From Hypericum androsaemum (lineage: Eukaryota; Streptophyta; Magnoliopsida; Malpighiales; Hypericaceae), in the NCBI GenBank assembly GCA_963995505.1, contig OZ023183.1:20146671-20210670 (forward strand): a stretch of 64,000 bases of DNA, in the 5' to 3' direction. A program made the translations under genes and the position numbers. The first letter of the stretch is position 1. Every line of letters starts with the position of its first letter. Below, in pieces: positions 44,909 to 57,141 of this stretch. The notes under the pieces are model-generated. The model worked only from the letters and a program-made list of their open reading frames with translations. It had not been told where the DNA came from and made no database searches.

Positions 44909-45959
44909 TATTTTTTGCACATGTTATAATAAATTAGTTGTTCAATATAACATGGTTGTTCTGGCAATACGAATGTGTGAATGTTGTTTTGAAAAATATT
45001 TACCAGAGCATGTGAGACAGAATAGTAACCCACTCACACGGGTGTTTACCTCAGTGGGAGTCAACGAGTTGATTCCTTGTTGAGATGAGGCAGTTTTAAG
45101 AACATCATTACATCGAGTGCCTGTTCTAAAATGTTAATGCCGTCTTGCTTAACTACAAGAGAAGTTCTTGTTAAAGTGCGAGATTTTTGATAATGCATGC
45201 ATCTGTTGCTGCATTGGACTTTTTGTAAATTCAAATGATAAAAAATAAGTGAAACTTATCATTAATCTGTCTATATAGCCTAGAGAAGTTTTTAGTAAAC
45301 TAAAGTCATTGTTCAGTAAAACATCGAGACTGATGCTCTAGTATGATATTTAATTATGAATTACATGCGCTTCTTTTAAAAAAAGAAATGAACATCATAA
45401 AACGTGGACTGTACCATGTTTGCTTTGTCGACCAATGGATGGGAAATCATAAAGTGATTTCTGTTTCCCTTGTGTGAGACCAATTCCGAAAAATATATTT
45501 TTTCAATACTCCATCCTCATGATCCTTTGAAAGTATAATTCTGTGCTGCTAGCTTGGAAAGTCTATGAAAAAGTCATGATTCATTATTCGACCTAGCAGA
45601 CTAGAAAAGTAGGCTTTATCATGATGGAAGAAATACTTATAAAGGAGAAGGTTTATCATCGATCACATTCCATAGTTTCGTTACTCAATGGTGCGCACAT
45701 ATTGTGTTGAGAGCAATACAATATTGAACACGATTAAATTATTTGAAATCACATATGCAAACAATGGAATATGAGATGAGACCTAGGATAAGGCATACCT
45801 TACGTAATGAGAATGTCGAGATGCTATCATTCTAGTAGCCCGTGTGTGTGCGCTCTTGAGTTTAGCTACGTGCACTCGATGTATGCTGGTCGCACGAAAT
45901 TTTTGCTAAATATAATCTGAGACATTGTTGATTATGATCAATAATGTGTGAGTGGGAGA
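44909..45959 (+). other. Non-coding region between pol and 3' LTR
   Basis: About 1 kb without long open frames, ending at the purine-rich tract AGTGGGAGA directly before the 3' LTR. This is longer than in most compact Copia elements. No envelope-like frame is visible on either strand. Confidence 0.7.
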
Positions 45960-46473
45960 TGTTGGACTGGCCCATTAGTCACCCATTATTGGGCAAAAAT
46001 GGACCCAGGCCCATTAGGCCCAAAAGCATTGGGCTTTTGGGACGACACGCGGCAAACACGTGGCAAAGCTAGTAGGTAGCTCCGCCACGTGGCAAAACTA
46101 GTTGGTAGCTTCGCCACGTGGCACCACGTGGATGACACGTGGCACACATGTGTGAGCCGGACCTCCCTATAAAAGGGAGAAACAACTGGTGATCAATTGA
46201 TACTTTTCCCATTCTGAAATACACACATCAGAGGACTTATTACGGATTAGTTCCCGTAGTTCTCAGATTTTGCAAAGTAAGAAAACTCGTGGAAATTGTT
46301 TAGTATCCGATCCGTTTGTGATCGTAAACCGCCGGTGACAATATCTCGTTATCCGATCCTGTGTGAAGCACGCTTCAACAAGTAAGTCTTGCTATTTATT
46401 AATAAATTTATTTTATTAATTACGAGGTAATTAACTCATAATTATTTGTTAATTATGGGCCAAATTTCCTTCA
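45960..46473 (+). repeat. 3' LTR of the Copia element
   Basis: 514 bp, starting TGTTGGACTGGCCC and ending CCTTCA. It carries five CACGTG cores in ACACGTGG/CCACGTGG contexts upstream of CCCTATAAAAGGG. It is the longer LTR and probably the more ancestral form. Confidence 0.92.
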
Positions 46474-49068
46474 CATCGTATATAATTTCTTTTTCTACAT
46501 ACAAGTTTAATAGTTATTGTATTAGTATTACTAAACTATATCCAGAATAAATTATTCAATCGAGTTCTGTAATGTTATGTTTTTCTAAATTTGATCCAGA
46601 ATTTGTTTTTCTAGTTGGACGAGATGATGTGGAGGAGCAAGTTGTTGGGCTTAGGGTCCAACATCTTGGGCCAAACAATTGTTGGGCAAGTTGTTGGGCT
46701 TAGGGTCCAACATTTTGAGCTCCGGTTCTTTTCTGGACCATGGGTTTCAAACCCAGAAAACTTATGCTGGTCCAGCTTCCTTGAGCTAGATGATCATGGG
46801 TTTTCTACAATTTTAAGCCCGTCAGGCCTCATGGTCCTATAAATCATGGCCGAAGCACGGTTTCTGCGGCCCAGATAATATTGGGTTTTTTTTAAATCTA
46901 TTAATTTTGTCATGAAGTTGTTGTAGTTTTACAAAAAGATTTGAGTTTGACCTATAGTTAATGCATTGTGTTAAATATTTCTTAGTAGATTTTTATCATT
47001 TTTTTAAAAATTTTACTGACACGAATTTGAATTACTCGGCATATTAATACGAACAAACCAAACCAAATAAATAAAGTAGACACACAAACCGCGGAAGTCG
47101 ATGAAATAGCCCGTTATATGTTACGGTAGTCCTTTTTTCATTCTTAAAAGTCTTTATATTCCTTTTAACCCTGAATAGGAAACTACGACAATTTTATTCT
47201 GTATTATAATTATCTGGCTGAAAATTCTGACTGCTTCTCGTCGCCGGCAAGTAGATCAGACATGCCCCTAATTAAACATAAAAATGGTAGTTGGTAATTT
47301 GTAATGTCAACTTCGAGCTTGCTAGATATTTGAAGGGTCTTCGGGTAAGCTTAATTTGGGCTCAGAATTTAGCGACGGAATTAAATACTTTAATTTCCAC
47401 TGTGACCAAATTCTTTTCATATTATCTTTGAACATAATATTGAAAAACCCAGTGTATAGATAAACAATGAGTTGAGGAATAAAATGATTCGCGACACTTT
47501 CTAATGTAGTTCAGCCGGCTCCTGGAATTGTTCGATGTATAAGTTTTAATGTCACGGGTATGCTCTAAACTAAAATAATTTCGGGGTAGTAGAAGCTTCG
47601 AACATAGTATTTCTCTTTCCCAATAATACAGAACCAGACTCAGTCCATAGTCATCAACTTAATTATAAGCCTTTTAAATTACTCGATTGACTTGACACTA
47701 ATCATTGGGCATAATCGTGCTCACAAGGATACGGTGTAATTGTATACAATTAAATTGTTTGGTTGTCTGGTCGACTACTAATAAGAATTGTTATATAATT
47801 CAACCAAAAAATGTAGGGTCAAAAAATTTAAAATATATCAGTAATTTTAAATATTTGTTATATAAAATTTATCATAATTCAAAAATTAATATGGTTCAAA
47901 CTTAAATTACTGCGTGAGTATTGTAGTCAATACCGATACGTGAACTTGGTTAGTTTTAGAGAACGACATAGTCCCGAAATATCAGGACCCATCAACCCAA
48001 CACTCCATCGTGGTTTAAGTTTTTTTTGGCGGAATCCAAATCCCCGACCCGACATTTGTAACTACCATGCAGGCCACAACAAGACCTTACCTAACTGCAA
48101 ACATTCGGATAATGGAATTTCAGCTGTTAAGCTGTCATGTCAAAATTTGTCAAATTTGTCCTGATTTGTTATCTTGATGATAGGGATGAGAGTTAATTCA
48201 ATTGAAAAGTGAGTTGGGTTTACTTTAAATAGATAGCAAAGTTAAATTTTATAAATATAAAATATATTATTTAGAAAATTATTTTTAAATAATGTCGAAT
48301 ATTATCTGAATTTGAAAAAAAAATGTCACCAAAGAAATTAATATTGATAATCAACAACTAGCAAAATGATGGAGACACGGCAACCGTGCATACCCGATGT
48401 GGAGAGCATGTCTTTTTATAGAACTTATACGCTTAAGCATTTTTTAATTATTATTCATGGTTGTTAGGAAACGACTTATAGGAAATCCCCGGGCAACTTG
48501 AAAAAATCATGATACTTTTTTCCTAGGTCAGCCTTGCCTTAATGATAGACCCTACTTATAAACCCAAGATTTTAAGATAACCGATGATTCAATTTTTAAT
48601 GATCTAAGATAATATTAACAAGATACCACAATCTGTATCATTACGATCTTTTGTTTCGTTCAACCTTTTCAAATCCCTCTTGTCTGCAAAGATGTATTTG
48701 GAGACTCAGGCATGTTTACTTATTAAAAAACTCAGGCAAGTTTAAGTTTCTTTCCTATGATTTGCAGATTATGCCCGGAAACTTGTAATATAGTTTCAAT
48801 TATTTCGTAAAGTTCATTCACGAAGGTTAGTGGGGTTATTTTGGTCGGTTGGCTTCTGATTTGTTTTGCCTAATGAGTATTTATAGTGCATAGAAATCAT
48901 CGAAGATTTTTTTTTGAAAATTTACGGCTGTTAACATCATAATTTAATTTTTAAAAAGGCCTTATGAATCCGTAAAAGAACACGGTCTATGATAATATTA
49001 ATATGGCGCGTGGATTGGGTCCGGAGTGAAGGGGTTATTCCGAACCATTTGGACTGAAGGTACCGATA
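46474..49068. other. Gene-poor AT-rich region
   Basis: No gene recognised. A 27-bp block (CAAGTTGTTGGGCTTAGGGT..) is directly repeated 49 bases apart at about 46638 and 46687, so a short tandem duplication. The remainder is AT-rich unique-looking sequence. Confidence 0.4.
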
Positions 49069-49186
49069 GGCATGTCCCAGTTCTGACAATAGCATGTTCC
49101 GATTACGACAATGACATGCCCGATTACTGATAATGGCAAGCATATACGATAATAGTATGCCCAGTTACTAATAATGGCATGTCGAT
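49069..49186. repeat. Degenerate 22-bp tandem repeat
   Basis: About five diverged units of the form GCATGYCCNGATTACTGATAAT lie head to tail (starts near 49069, 49093, 49115, 49138 and 49157). Non-coding and strongly mutated. Confidence 0.55.
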
Positions 49187-49692
49187 GATCTCCTACCATG
49201 CACGCATTTTTTTTATTTTTGTCCCTGTGTGTTAACTTATTTACAAAAAAAACCCGCGTGTCTTTTGGTCCAAACGATTCAGAATTGACCTATTCCAGAT
49301 CGAATATAACCCCATTAATATGGGCCTAAAAAACTGAAACGATGGCCTTATGGGACTGAAAATTAGTTACAAGATACAACACATGATTTGTAATTATAGT
49401 TTTTAGTCGACCCGGTTTATGGGAGAGTTTTGCCACCTTTTAAAGGTCATTCCCGACTCAAAATTAGATTAGTCGACTCAATGGATCAGATACCAATTGG
49501 TTAAACTAAAAAAATTATATTTTTAGTAAATTCTATAAGGAAAAAAACCGATAAGTTCTTATGGTTTAATATATTGTACTCAGAGGTTCAATACTTAGTA
49601 AATTAGTCCTAGAATTTTAAGAAATCTCGTACAAAGTCCCTTCTCCAGTCGACCCTAGAGGTACCTCAATTCTCTCAAGAATCCCTTTTAAT
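49187..49692. other. Spacer before the LINE remnant
   Basis: AT-rich sequence without a recognised feature. The 5' limit of the LINE fragment could lie in this stretch, because truncation leaves no signal. Confidence 0.35.
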
Positions 49693-50787
49693 ATGCGGCA
49701 GCCTAGTCATTGGTTAAGTATACAGAGTCTTGCATCATCTGATTCCCCCTCTGCTTTCATTTTGAGACAGAACATTAGAATATCTATTGGTAAAGGGGAT
49801 CTTGCTAGATTTTGGGAAGATACCTGGTGTTTAGATAGTCCATTTGCTGTTTTATTTCTCAGGCTGTACTTAGTATCTACTTGTAGAGGTGCTTTGGTCA
49901 AGGATTGCAGTAGCTTGAAGGCAGGCGTCTGGTCTTGGAGATTAAACTGGAGAAGGAGTCTCCGTCTGTGGGAGGAGGAGTCTTTGTAGGCGATGAAGTC
50001 TATCTTGTCTGCTACAGTTACTTCACAAGATCGGGCAGATTATTTTGTGTGGAAACCTGACCTTACGAGAGGGTTCTCTGTTAAGAGCCTTTATGGATTG
50101 ATGTTTGATGGGTTCCTTTTCGAAGCTCTTATTGTCCTTGCGAATAGCTGGAAAAAATTAGTCCCCTACGAGGTTAGTTATTTTCTTTGGATGGCGTTGC
50201 AGGGGCGAATCAAGACGAGAGATAACTTGCTTCGGATTGGACTCCTTCGGAGGGGCGGGTCTTCGTGTCCTCTTTGTAGAGCAGAAGAAGAATCTTCGAA
50301 TCACCTATTCCTCCACTGTCATCTCGTCAAGAGGATTTGGGATCTGCTTGCAAGACTTTTTGGAGTGAGTTGGTGCACATGTGGCTCTACTCTTTGTTTT
50401 TTGAAAATGTGGGTAGAACTGGTGCGTGCGAGAACTCTCAAGAAAATCTGGTATACATGCTTCGCTGCGGTTGTTTGGAGCATGTGGATTGCCAGAAATA
50501 AAATTATGTTCGATAACGTTCCATTCTATTTTAACAAGTTACTTTTAGATGTCTCTAGGAGGTTGTCGGAGTGAACCTACTAGTCTAGAGTCTCTTCTAG
50601 CTATCAACCACCTCAGGATGTACTTCTTGCTGCAAGGTCATTGATGTAACGGTTCCTTAGTCTTGGGAGCTCTAGTCGTTTGTAACACTCCTGTTGTTGA
50701 CACAAATGATTGCTGTCTGTGCAATCGTTGTGCTCTGTAATCCTCATTTGGAGATTAATACATCTACTTTTCAAAAAAAAAAGAAAA
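49693..50787 (+). mobile_element. 5'-truncated LINE (non-LTR retrotransposon) remnant
   Basis: The plus-strand frame 49693-50574, with one in-frame TAG at 49987, encodes the C-terminal part of a plant L1-type ORF2. It shows IGKGDLARFWEDTW, then the zinc-binding RT-associated domain (zf-RVT) with GFSVKSLYGLM, FLWMALQGRIKTRDNLLR, CPLCRAEEESSNHLFLHC, and the tail AAVVWSMWIARNKIMF. About 200 bp of 3' UTR follows, ending in an A-rich tail at 50773-50787. Endonuclease and RT domains are missing. No target duplication was identified. Confidence 0.88.
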
Positions 50788-52295
50788 CTCCATTTGTTGT
50801 TGACGAGTGAAGGAGTTATGGTGCTGCGACTTGTGGTGCTACATGAAATGGTCCCCTTTTCCTCATCGATGCGACCAAAGATAATTCCAAAAATACGAAA
50901 TGTTCCAAAGTTGCTTTTTTTTTGGGTGAATGTTTTTGCTTTGGTTAACGTCCAATCGTGGCCGCTCAATCCTTTTGCAACATAACCAATTTTTTCTTTT
51001 GATGGTTTGTATTTTTTTACCGTGATAATTTTTTTTAATGATTTTGAGGTTTTAATATGAGTAAGAGTATTTTAGTAATTTTATATTAAAATTTGAGACA
51101 TAAATTAGTTAGAGAGACTAATGAGTTCAATTTCTTAAAATATAAGGACTAATTTATTATATTAAAATATAGAGATTTTTGAAATTTTTTCTAATTCCAT
51201 AATTACAGAATTTGAAAATCCCCTATAACGCGTGAATCTCATAATTTCTCCGTTCATCAAAAAATGTTAGGTGTTCTTTTTCCTATCAAGAACTTTCAAT
51301 GAATTTTACCTCGAAGTTTTTTTATATGTAAAGTTTTAATATTCTTCCGAAAAATCAAGAAGGGAGGTTACACTAATTAGACCAAAGTACACCACTTAAA
51401 ATACTAGATAGATAGATATCATAATCCTATGATAAGCACTATCTGAGTACATGATCTAGAAGTATCCATAAGAGACCATCAAGTCCTAAATCTAACTCGT
51501 AATAACACCAAAAGCAAGGGAATATTTACCCCCGTCCACCAAAAAAACTCCAGACTTACGGGCGGGGGTCATGAAATTTAGTTTGTCCATTGCCCCTCCT
51601 CGCTTCCCTAATTCGTTGAAGAATAATCGGGACTTCAGCCTCCAAGGTCATACCCATCTGCCAAGCCAATTCTAATCTACGATTTGCTAGCTCCGCCTCC
51701 CTTTCTTTGTCTCGCTCTTCCCGAGCATCATCTTGCCCTTTGATTCCACACATTGTTAACGGTGGGGGGCCTCCTTATATGAAGCTTGAATCGTCTCATT
51801 TCGTATTAAAATTTTCTTAAGAGCTGCAGTCTTGTTTGTCGACTTTTTTGTCCGGGAACTAGAACGTGTTGGTGTTTTACTGAGTCTCGTCCTGAAAAAC
51901 TCGCTTGGGGAAGTCCTACATTCGTCAAGATGTAAGTTTGTAAATATTATTATGATTAACAAAATTTTAGTTGTAATCAAAATCAAAAAATGTTCTCAAC
52001 GAGGGTCAGCAGGCCATCGGGCCGATTTAAAGTTAAAAAAAAGAGAGGATCAACTTACTCTGAACCCACTAACAAGGCCCATGAAGAAGCGGCAACGAAA
52101 AAGTTTGAAGGATGAAACTGTACGCCGGCAATGAAATTGTCGAATTTAATCGGTCTAGTCGGTATTCGAATATGACGTGGTTTCAATATGAACGCTTGAA
52201 AATAAATACAAATTTGCTAATGAAATCATTGCTAAAAATACAACAGTTACAGTAGAATACACAGCATTCCAATGGTAAACATAAAAAATTAAGAA
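50788..52295. other. Intergenic region before GLOX copy 1
   Basis: Mostly AT-rich. Minus-strand open stretches at 51556-51753 (ELANRRLELAWQMG..) and 51756-51986 (Arg/Ser/Thr-rich) are separated by a stop and were not recognised; they may be a decayed gene or transposon fragment. 52200-52295 should be the GLOX 3' UTR. Confidence 0.35.
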
Positions 52296-53930
52296 TCAGT
52301 TGATCTGGACCCACACGCATGGGCTAGGAACCTTCTGATGGACAACAGAGAGCATGTAGAACCCGGGAGGTGCAAGAACAGATGATGTCGGCGTGACGAT
52401 CTGGACTCTGTACGTAATGGGTCGCACGTAGTAGGCTTGTTTCTCGATCGGAAGCACCAATTGCCTCTGGTTCATGGAGAAAGAATGGGTGGTAAAAGGC
52501 GGCGCCGTCATTACTACTGTGACGGCGCTCGGATCCAAGTCCCCCGCCACTTGGAATTGCACGGTGATGATCTGACCGTAGGCGGTTGTAGCTGTAGGAG
52601 CGGGAGACATTATTCTCGGACGAAGTGGGTTGTTAGAGGAATCCATGTAAGAAGGGGAGAAGGCCTCGAGGCGGAGCTCCGTGGGGAATAGGACTTTGCT
52701 TCCGAACTCGTATAGTGCGTGAGGGTTGCTGCCTCCCACTAAAACCCTACCGTCGGGAAGCGGTATCGCGGTGGAATGGTACATCCTCGGGATTGTGGAT
52801 GGATTCTCTACCTCGAACCTCGACCCAAAGGCGTTCTCAGGGTGGTACACCACCGGGTTCAGTACCGGGTTCCTCCCGAATTCCCAGCCCGCGGTGCCAT
52901 TGGCGCAGCCGTTGATGATCAAGACGTCGCCATTTGGGAGCAGCGTCATGTCTCCCATCACCCTTGGAAGTGGCATGGTGTCCATCTCCCACTGCGGATT
53001 CGGGTCGTTTATGTTCATCCTTGCGCAGGTTTCCAATGCCTGGACGAACGTCTTCTTTGTTGCTAGAGTGTAGGAGCCGTTGCGTGCGCCTCCACATACA
53101 AGCACTTCCACTGCTACATTTGTTGCATTAATATTCTTAAGCGGGAGCAGAACGGCGGAGCCAGTGCTGGGGTAGTTCCTGGGGTGGCCTCCGGGGACGG
53201 TAGGGTAAGTCTTGAGCACCGTATTGTTCTTGTAACTGAGCAAGATGGCGCGGTTGTTGTTGAAGACGAAGAGGTTCCCGTCAGTGTTCAAGAACACGAA
53301 AGGGTAAAGGTTGTTGAAGATGCCCGCATCCCAGGTCTGACCCAGGAACGCCAAATTGTAGGTGCCCGAAAAGGTGGTCTTGGGATAGTACTCGTAGTTA
53401 TTGGCGTCGATCCCACCAACGACAATCTGCGTGCCGTCTGGCAAGATCTGGTTGGTGGCGTACCACCTCTTGATGTTGAGCGCGCTCGGCAGCTCCAGCC
53501 AGTCGCAGCTGGTGTCGTTGCATGGGGTGAAAAGCCTGACACGTTTCTCACCGTTCTTGTAGCCGCCGGTCTGGGCCAATGTACCATCAGGCATGAGGGA
53601 GCCGGAGGAGCACCAAGTGTCAGTCAGTACGGTGAGGGGTCTGAGCGTGTTGGCGAGGACATCGTACTCTACGGAGTGGGCGGAGCAGTCCGTCTTAAGG
53701 GCGGCTTCCTGAGTGTCGTTGCGACAGGTGCCATTGGGGAGGGAGATGTTGGAGACGCCGAAGTCGGTGCGGTCGAAGATGACGACGCGGTTGTTCGGTA
53801 GAAGCTGCATGTGCATTGCGACTATCCCCGTGTTGTTCATTAGCAGCTTCCATGTCCCAAGTGGAGCCGCCTGGGCGCTGAGGATGATGGAAAGTGACAG
53901 AACAAGGGAAACAATGCTCATGAGAGGCAT
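52296..53930 (-). CDS. GLOX: Glyoxal/aldehyde oxidase (GLOX), copy 1
   Basis: Intronless gene for a 544-residue secreted copper-radical oxidase. It oxidises aldehydes to acids with release of H2O2 in the apoplast or cell wall; substrates of the plant enzymes are poorly defined. Signal peptide about 1-21 (cleavage near AQA/APLGTW). The glyoxal-oxidase N-terminal propeller is followed by a C-terminal DUF1929 domain (about 430-544). All residues expected from galactose oxidase are visible: Cys107 (TDTWCSSGS) and Tyr157 (RWYATNQ) for the Cys-Tyr cofactor, Tyr384-His385 (RMYHSTA), and His482 (TTHSFSMNQRQ). Many NxT/NxS glycosylation sites are present (for example MNNTG, NISLPNGT). A TATA-like motif on minus lies at about 54017-54024. 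A close paralogue lies 8 kb upstream at 61734-63386 in the same orientation. Confidence 0.94.
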   Translation of the reverse strand: MPLMSIVSLVLSLSIILSAQAAPLGTWKLLMNNTGIVAMHMQLLPNNRVVIFDRTDFGVSNISLPNGTCRNDTQEAALKTDCSAHSVEYDVLANTLRPLTVLTDTWCSSGSLMPDGTLAQTGGYKNGEKRVRLFTPCNDTSCDWLELPSALNIKRWYATNQILPDGTQIVVGGIDANNYEYYPKTTFSGTYNLAFLGQTWDAGIFNNLYPFVFLNTDGNLFVFNNNRAILLSYKNNTVLKTYPTVPGGHPRNYPSTGSAVLLPLKNINATNVAVEVLVCGGARNGSYTLATKKTFVQALETCARMNINDPNPQWEMDTMPLPRVMGDMTLLPNGDVLIINGCANGTAGWEFGRNPVLNPVVYHPENAFGSRFEVENPSTIPRMYHSTAIPLPDGRVLVGGSNPHALYEFGSKVLFPTELRLEAFSPSYMDSSNNPLRPRIMSPAPTATTAYGQIITVQFQVAGDLDPSAVTVVMTAPPFTTHSFSMNQRQLVLPIEKQAYYVRPITYRVQIVTPTSSVLAPPGFYMLSVVHQKVPSPCVWVQIN

Positions 53931-55738
53931 ATTGCTCCGGTGGAAATTGAAACCAATCGTACTTGTTGGGATCTAAGATAGTGTGCTGGATGGTTGGAGG
54001 CTTGCCTGTGCTAGGGTTTAAATAGGCGCGAGAATTAGTCACAATGCGTAAGGTCAAATAGCACTTGTTCGAATAATCGTATACTTAACCAAAGTAAATG
54101 ATTATGCACAACGCATGTCTCGCTCCTTGTCGTTGGACTTGTACCAGGTGTACAATTTCTTTATGAGGTTCGGACCAGTAAAGTTCCCAAGGACTGTCGG
54201 GTAGTTATATTTTGGAAAGGTATTTTTTGGGTGGTTACTGGTTAAGATGTATTTGGATTTTCTATCGTTCATATTATTATTATGTGTCGCTTTCTGTCTG
54301 TTAGTTTTGTCTTCTTCATCGCTTCCGTGCAATGTGTTGACTTTTCACAACAACAAAAAATGAAATGACTTGACTTTTTTTTTTTGAGTAAGTAAATGTC
54401 TTAACTTTTTCCGTAGGTAATTTTTTTGGAATATCTCCAAAAATTTCACTAAGCTTTTTGCTAAATCTCAAATCGCCAAAACCTTCTCGTTCCGGTTTCA
54501 TATTTTGAACGTTGATCAGCTACCAATTTGGACTCGAAATTGCTCATCATTTATAAGGTAATATATGCACAAATATTTATTTTCCGGGTAGATCGTTTCC
54601 TTTGTTTGAAGTTGAATTCAATTGTTTTTCTTGAAGATCTCTTTATTTTCGAAGAGGTTCTCGATGTATCTCTTTAGGCACATTTCACGACACATATGGC
54701 TTTTATATTGCCTATAGTCCGGCTGATATTGCTAGACTCGCTAATATAAGTTTAATCACTAATTTAATTCAAATAAGATATGATATTTTGAATAGTTATA
54801 ATTTTTTAAACAAATATTTAACTTATTTCATACTAAAGCTCTATTGAATTTTTACCTGAGTAGGTGACGGCACCACACATTTTCAATAAATAATTTCAAG
54901 ATTATTCACGATATTTTACAGGTTCTCATCTGACATATAAGCTTAATAAAAATGTATAGCAACCGATGAGAGATTGGCAGGTTGCTGCAATAAAAAAACT
55001 CAATGTAATTGGAAGAGTGGTCCTCAAATTCTTTGCAACCCATGAGTCTGATAAACAATGAAAATAGTATAACGGCCGTTAATTTTTCAATTCGATAAGA
55101 CTTTTCGAAATTTTTAGTAAGTATAATGGCCGTGATTCCAGATTTTTTTTTGCAACAAATTTGACCTAGATTAAATAACTGAGCATTCTCTAAGGATTTT
55201 GTAATTTGACTTCACATATAAACAGAACAAGTCGTGCGTACCATTATTTATTTATTTGATTACATTATGTTTAATAATACTCCTATAGCGATTATTTGTT
55301 GGGATACGAAAAACCCCATTTGTCGAACCCATCAGATTGCAAGAATTAAAAACAAGCTAACAACTTTGTATCCCCTGTTGATTGTCCGACCATAACATTG
55401 ATCGCATGCGTGTATATAGAAAGCTCCCAACCGCTAATTTCATTTTTTTTATAAATAAAATTTTGTATTGCTTAATGAGCACAGAGATTGTAAAATGTTG
55501 CAGTCGACCACTTCATTAAATCTCTGATACAGTAAAACTTTAACGGTTATAGTGTCTCCACAAAATATATAATTTTTAATAAGTAAATTTTATTACTCTT
55601 CAAAAGAAAATATATAATTTTTTAATAATTACAGCCCCTATAAATGTTGAGAAAGTAGCGAGAAAAAGAAGGAAAAGAAGGAAAGCTGCACAAGCCGGTA
55701 GCCGCGAGAAGCTTTTTGCCAGCCAAGGCTGGGTGGCG
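53931..55738. other. Upstream region of GLOX copy 1 and AT-rich spacer
   Basis: The first 100-150 bases hold the GLOX leader and TATA-like element (minus). The rest is AT-rich with no recognised gene or bounded element. Confidence 0.4.
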
Positions 55739-55743
55739 CTGAC

Positions 55744-57136
55744 TGATGTACGAAAAATTGCGAACAATAAAACACACAATCAAATAGTATAATGAATAAG
55801 TAGGATTTCGAACTGAGGGTTGAACATGAAATTAATGCAAGTAATTATGCGAAGCGAGGAAATTACAGATTTATAAGGTTGTAAAAATTTGTAAGTAAAT
55901 AAACAAAATCGAAAACGCAAATAAAAGAGTTGTAAATTCGATGGAGATAAACGAGCACGATACCCTACAGATTGACTACCTATGTCTAGATTATGTTTCT
56001 TATGAAGTTCTAACTAGTACCCGGAGTATTCTAATGCATCCCACTAACACTTTCGGTCATTAAAGAAATAAAACTAAGATAGCAAAGACCTAAGTTACTA
56101 ATTAACGCTTTCGTTCATCAATTAGACTTAGAACTATACTAATCTAAATTATGACGATTCCTCCTAGCGTGTTATTCTTACGATATCAAGACGTCTCATT
56201 AATATCTAAGAACATAGTAATTAACTTTTCCATTAATTCGAGTGTCTCTCGGTCCATTCTCATCAATTATAATCATAGCCTAAGTGATCAAGTTAGGCCA
56301 AGCATTAAGCACACTAATTAACAACTAATATTTAGAATATTCGAACCATAATTCACATAGGCAATCAATCACATATTAGAGCATCGCACTCTAAGGAAAT
56401 CTACTCGCTAAGCATGGCAACAACGCAAGAGAAATCAACAAAGAACATCATAATGAAAAGCATAGTATATGAAAAGAGAAGGCTTAGTTGTTCGAGCAAG
56501 CCTTGCTAATCTCCTCCACAAGTTTGACAGAAATTCTGACTTTATTAAGCTCCCAAGGCTCTCTCAAAATCGCAGTAGAAAAGTATATTTAAAACCTAAG
56601 AGACTATGGCTTTATATAGCCAAGCCAACTAACTAGAAAATAGGAAAACCTAGGAGAGTTCACCTAAACTAGAAGTCTTGCTAGCCAAGTAATGAGGTAA
56701 ATAATATAATTATAGATCTAAGGCCGAAACATGAGGCCAAAAGTCGAATATATCTAAAACGGGCAGAAATCCTGACTAAATAAGAAGTCCGAATGAAGCT
56801 GCCATCGGGGGACCTGGCGTCCGCCAGGTTCCCGGCTACTGCCCACTACTGCCTGATCCTTGGCGCTCGCCAGATCGCTGGCTTACTCCAGGCTTGGCGC
56901 CCGCCAGGCTCCACTCACTTCCGCTCCATCGCTCCTTGTTGTCCCATCTTCGCTCTAATTGTTCACGATCACTCTGGCAACCTACCAAAATATGCGACAC
57001 AAGGTAGAAGTTTAGTCCACGACTCAAACATATACAAATGACACAAAGACTTAACTGGATACGATAAAAATGAATGCAAACACGATTAAACACTTACGAA
57101 ACTCTCGACAAAATACGAGCGTTTACACGCTCATCA
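55744..57136. mobile_element. Solo LTR with perfect 5-bp target duplication
   Basis: A 1393-bp block starting TGATG and ending CATCA, flanked by identical CTGAC (55739-55743 and 57137-57141). There is no retrotransposon coding sequence next to it, so it is a solo LTR. By composition the minus orientation (TGATGAGCGTG.. start) looks likely. It contains a cluster of short GC-rich palindromes near 56808-56915 (separate entry). Confidence 0.8.
56808..56915. repeat. Cluster of GC-rich hairpin motifs (TGGCG..CGCCA)
   Basis: Three inverted-repeat motifs occur in about 100 bases: ACCTGGCGTCCGCCAGGT, TTGGCGCTCGCCAGA, and CTTGGCGCCCGCCAGG. Each can form a short stem with a minimal loop. They stand out against AT-rich surroundings inside the solo LTR. 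A diverged relative (GGGGACTTGGTGTCCGCCAA) occurs near 60034, which suggests a second fragment of the same family. Confidence 0.65.
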
Positions 57137-57141
57137 CTGAC

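Larger units (their letters stand above)
38093..46473 (+). mobile_element. Full-length decayed Ty1/Copia LTR retrotransposon
   Basis: An 8381-bp element with 5' LTR 38093-38559, 3' LTR 45960-46473, and 5-bp target duplication CATCG on both sides (38088-38092 and 46474-46478). The LTRs begin TGTTGG and end TTCA. Order inside: primer-binding site at 38562; an unusual 2.2-kb leader containing an extra open frame; gag; protease (DSGAT); integrase; reverse transcriptase (YVDD); RNase H; then about 1 kb of non-coding DNA before a purine tract (AGTGGGAGA) at the 3' LTR. Protease-integrase-RT order defines Copia. Nonsense codons and a frameshift disable gag-pol. LTR substitutions and indels fit an old insertion. 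Confidence 0.95.

Noticed and set aside
46615..46842. 75-codon frame after the Copia element
   Set aside because: It spans a 49-bp tandem duplication and has no recognised similarity.
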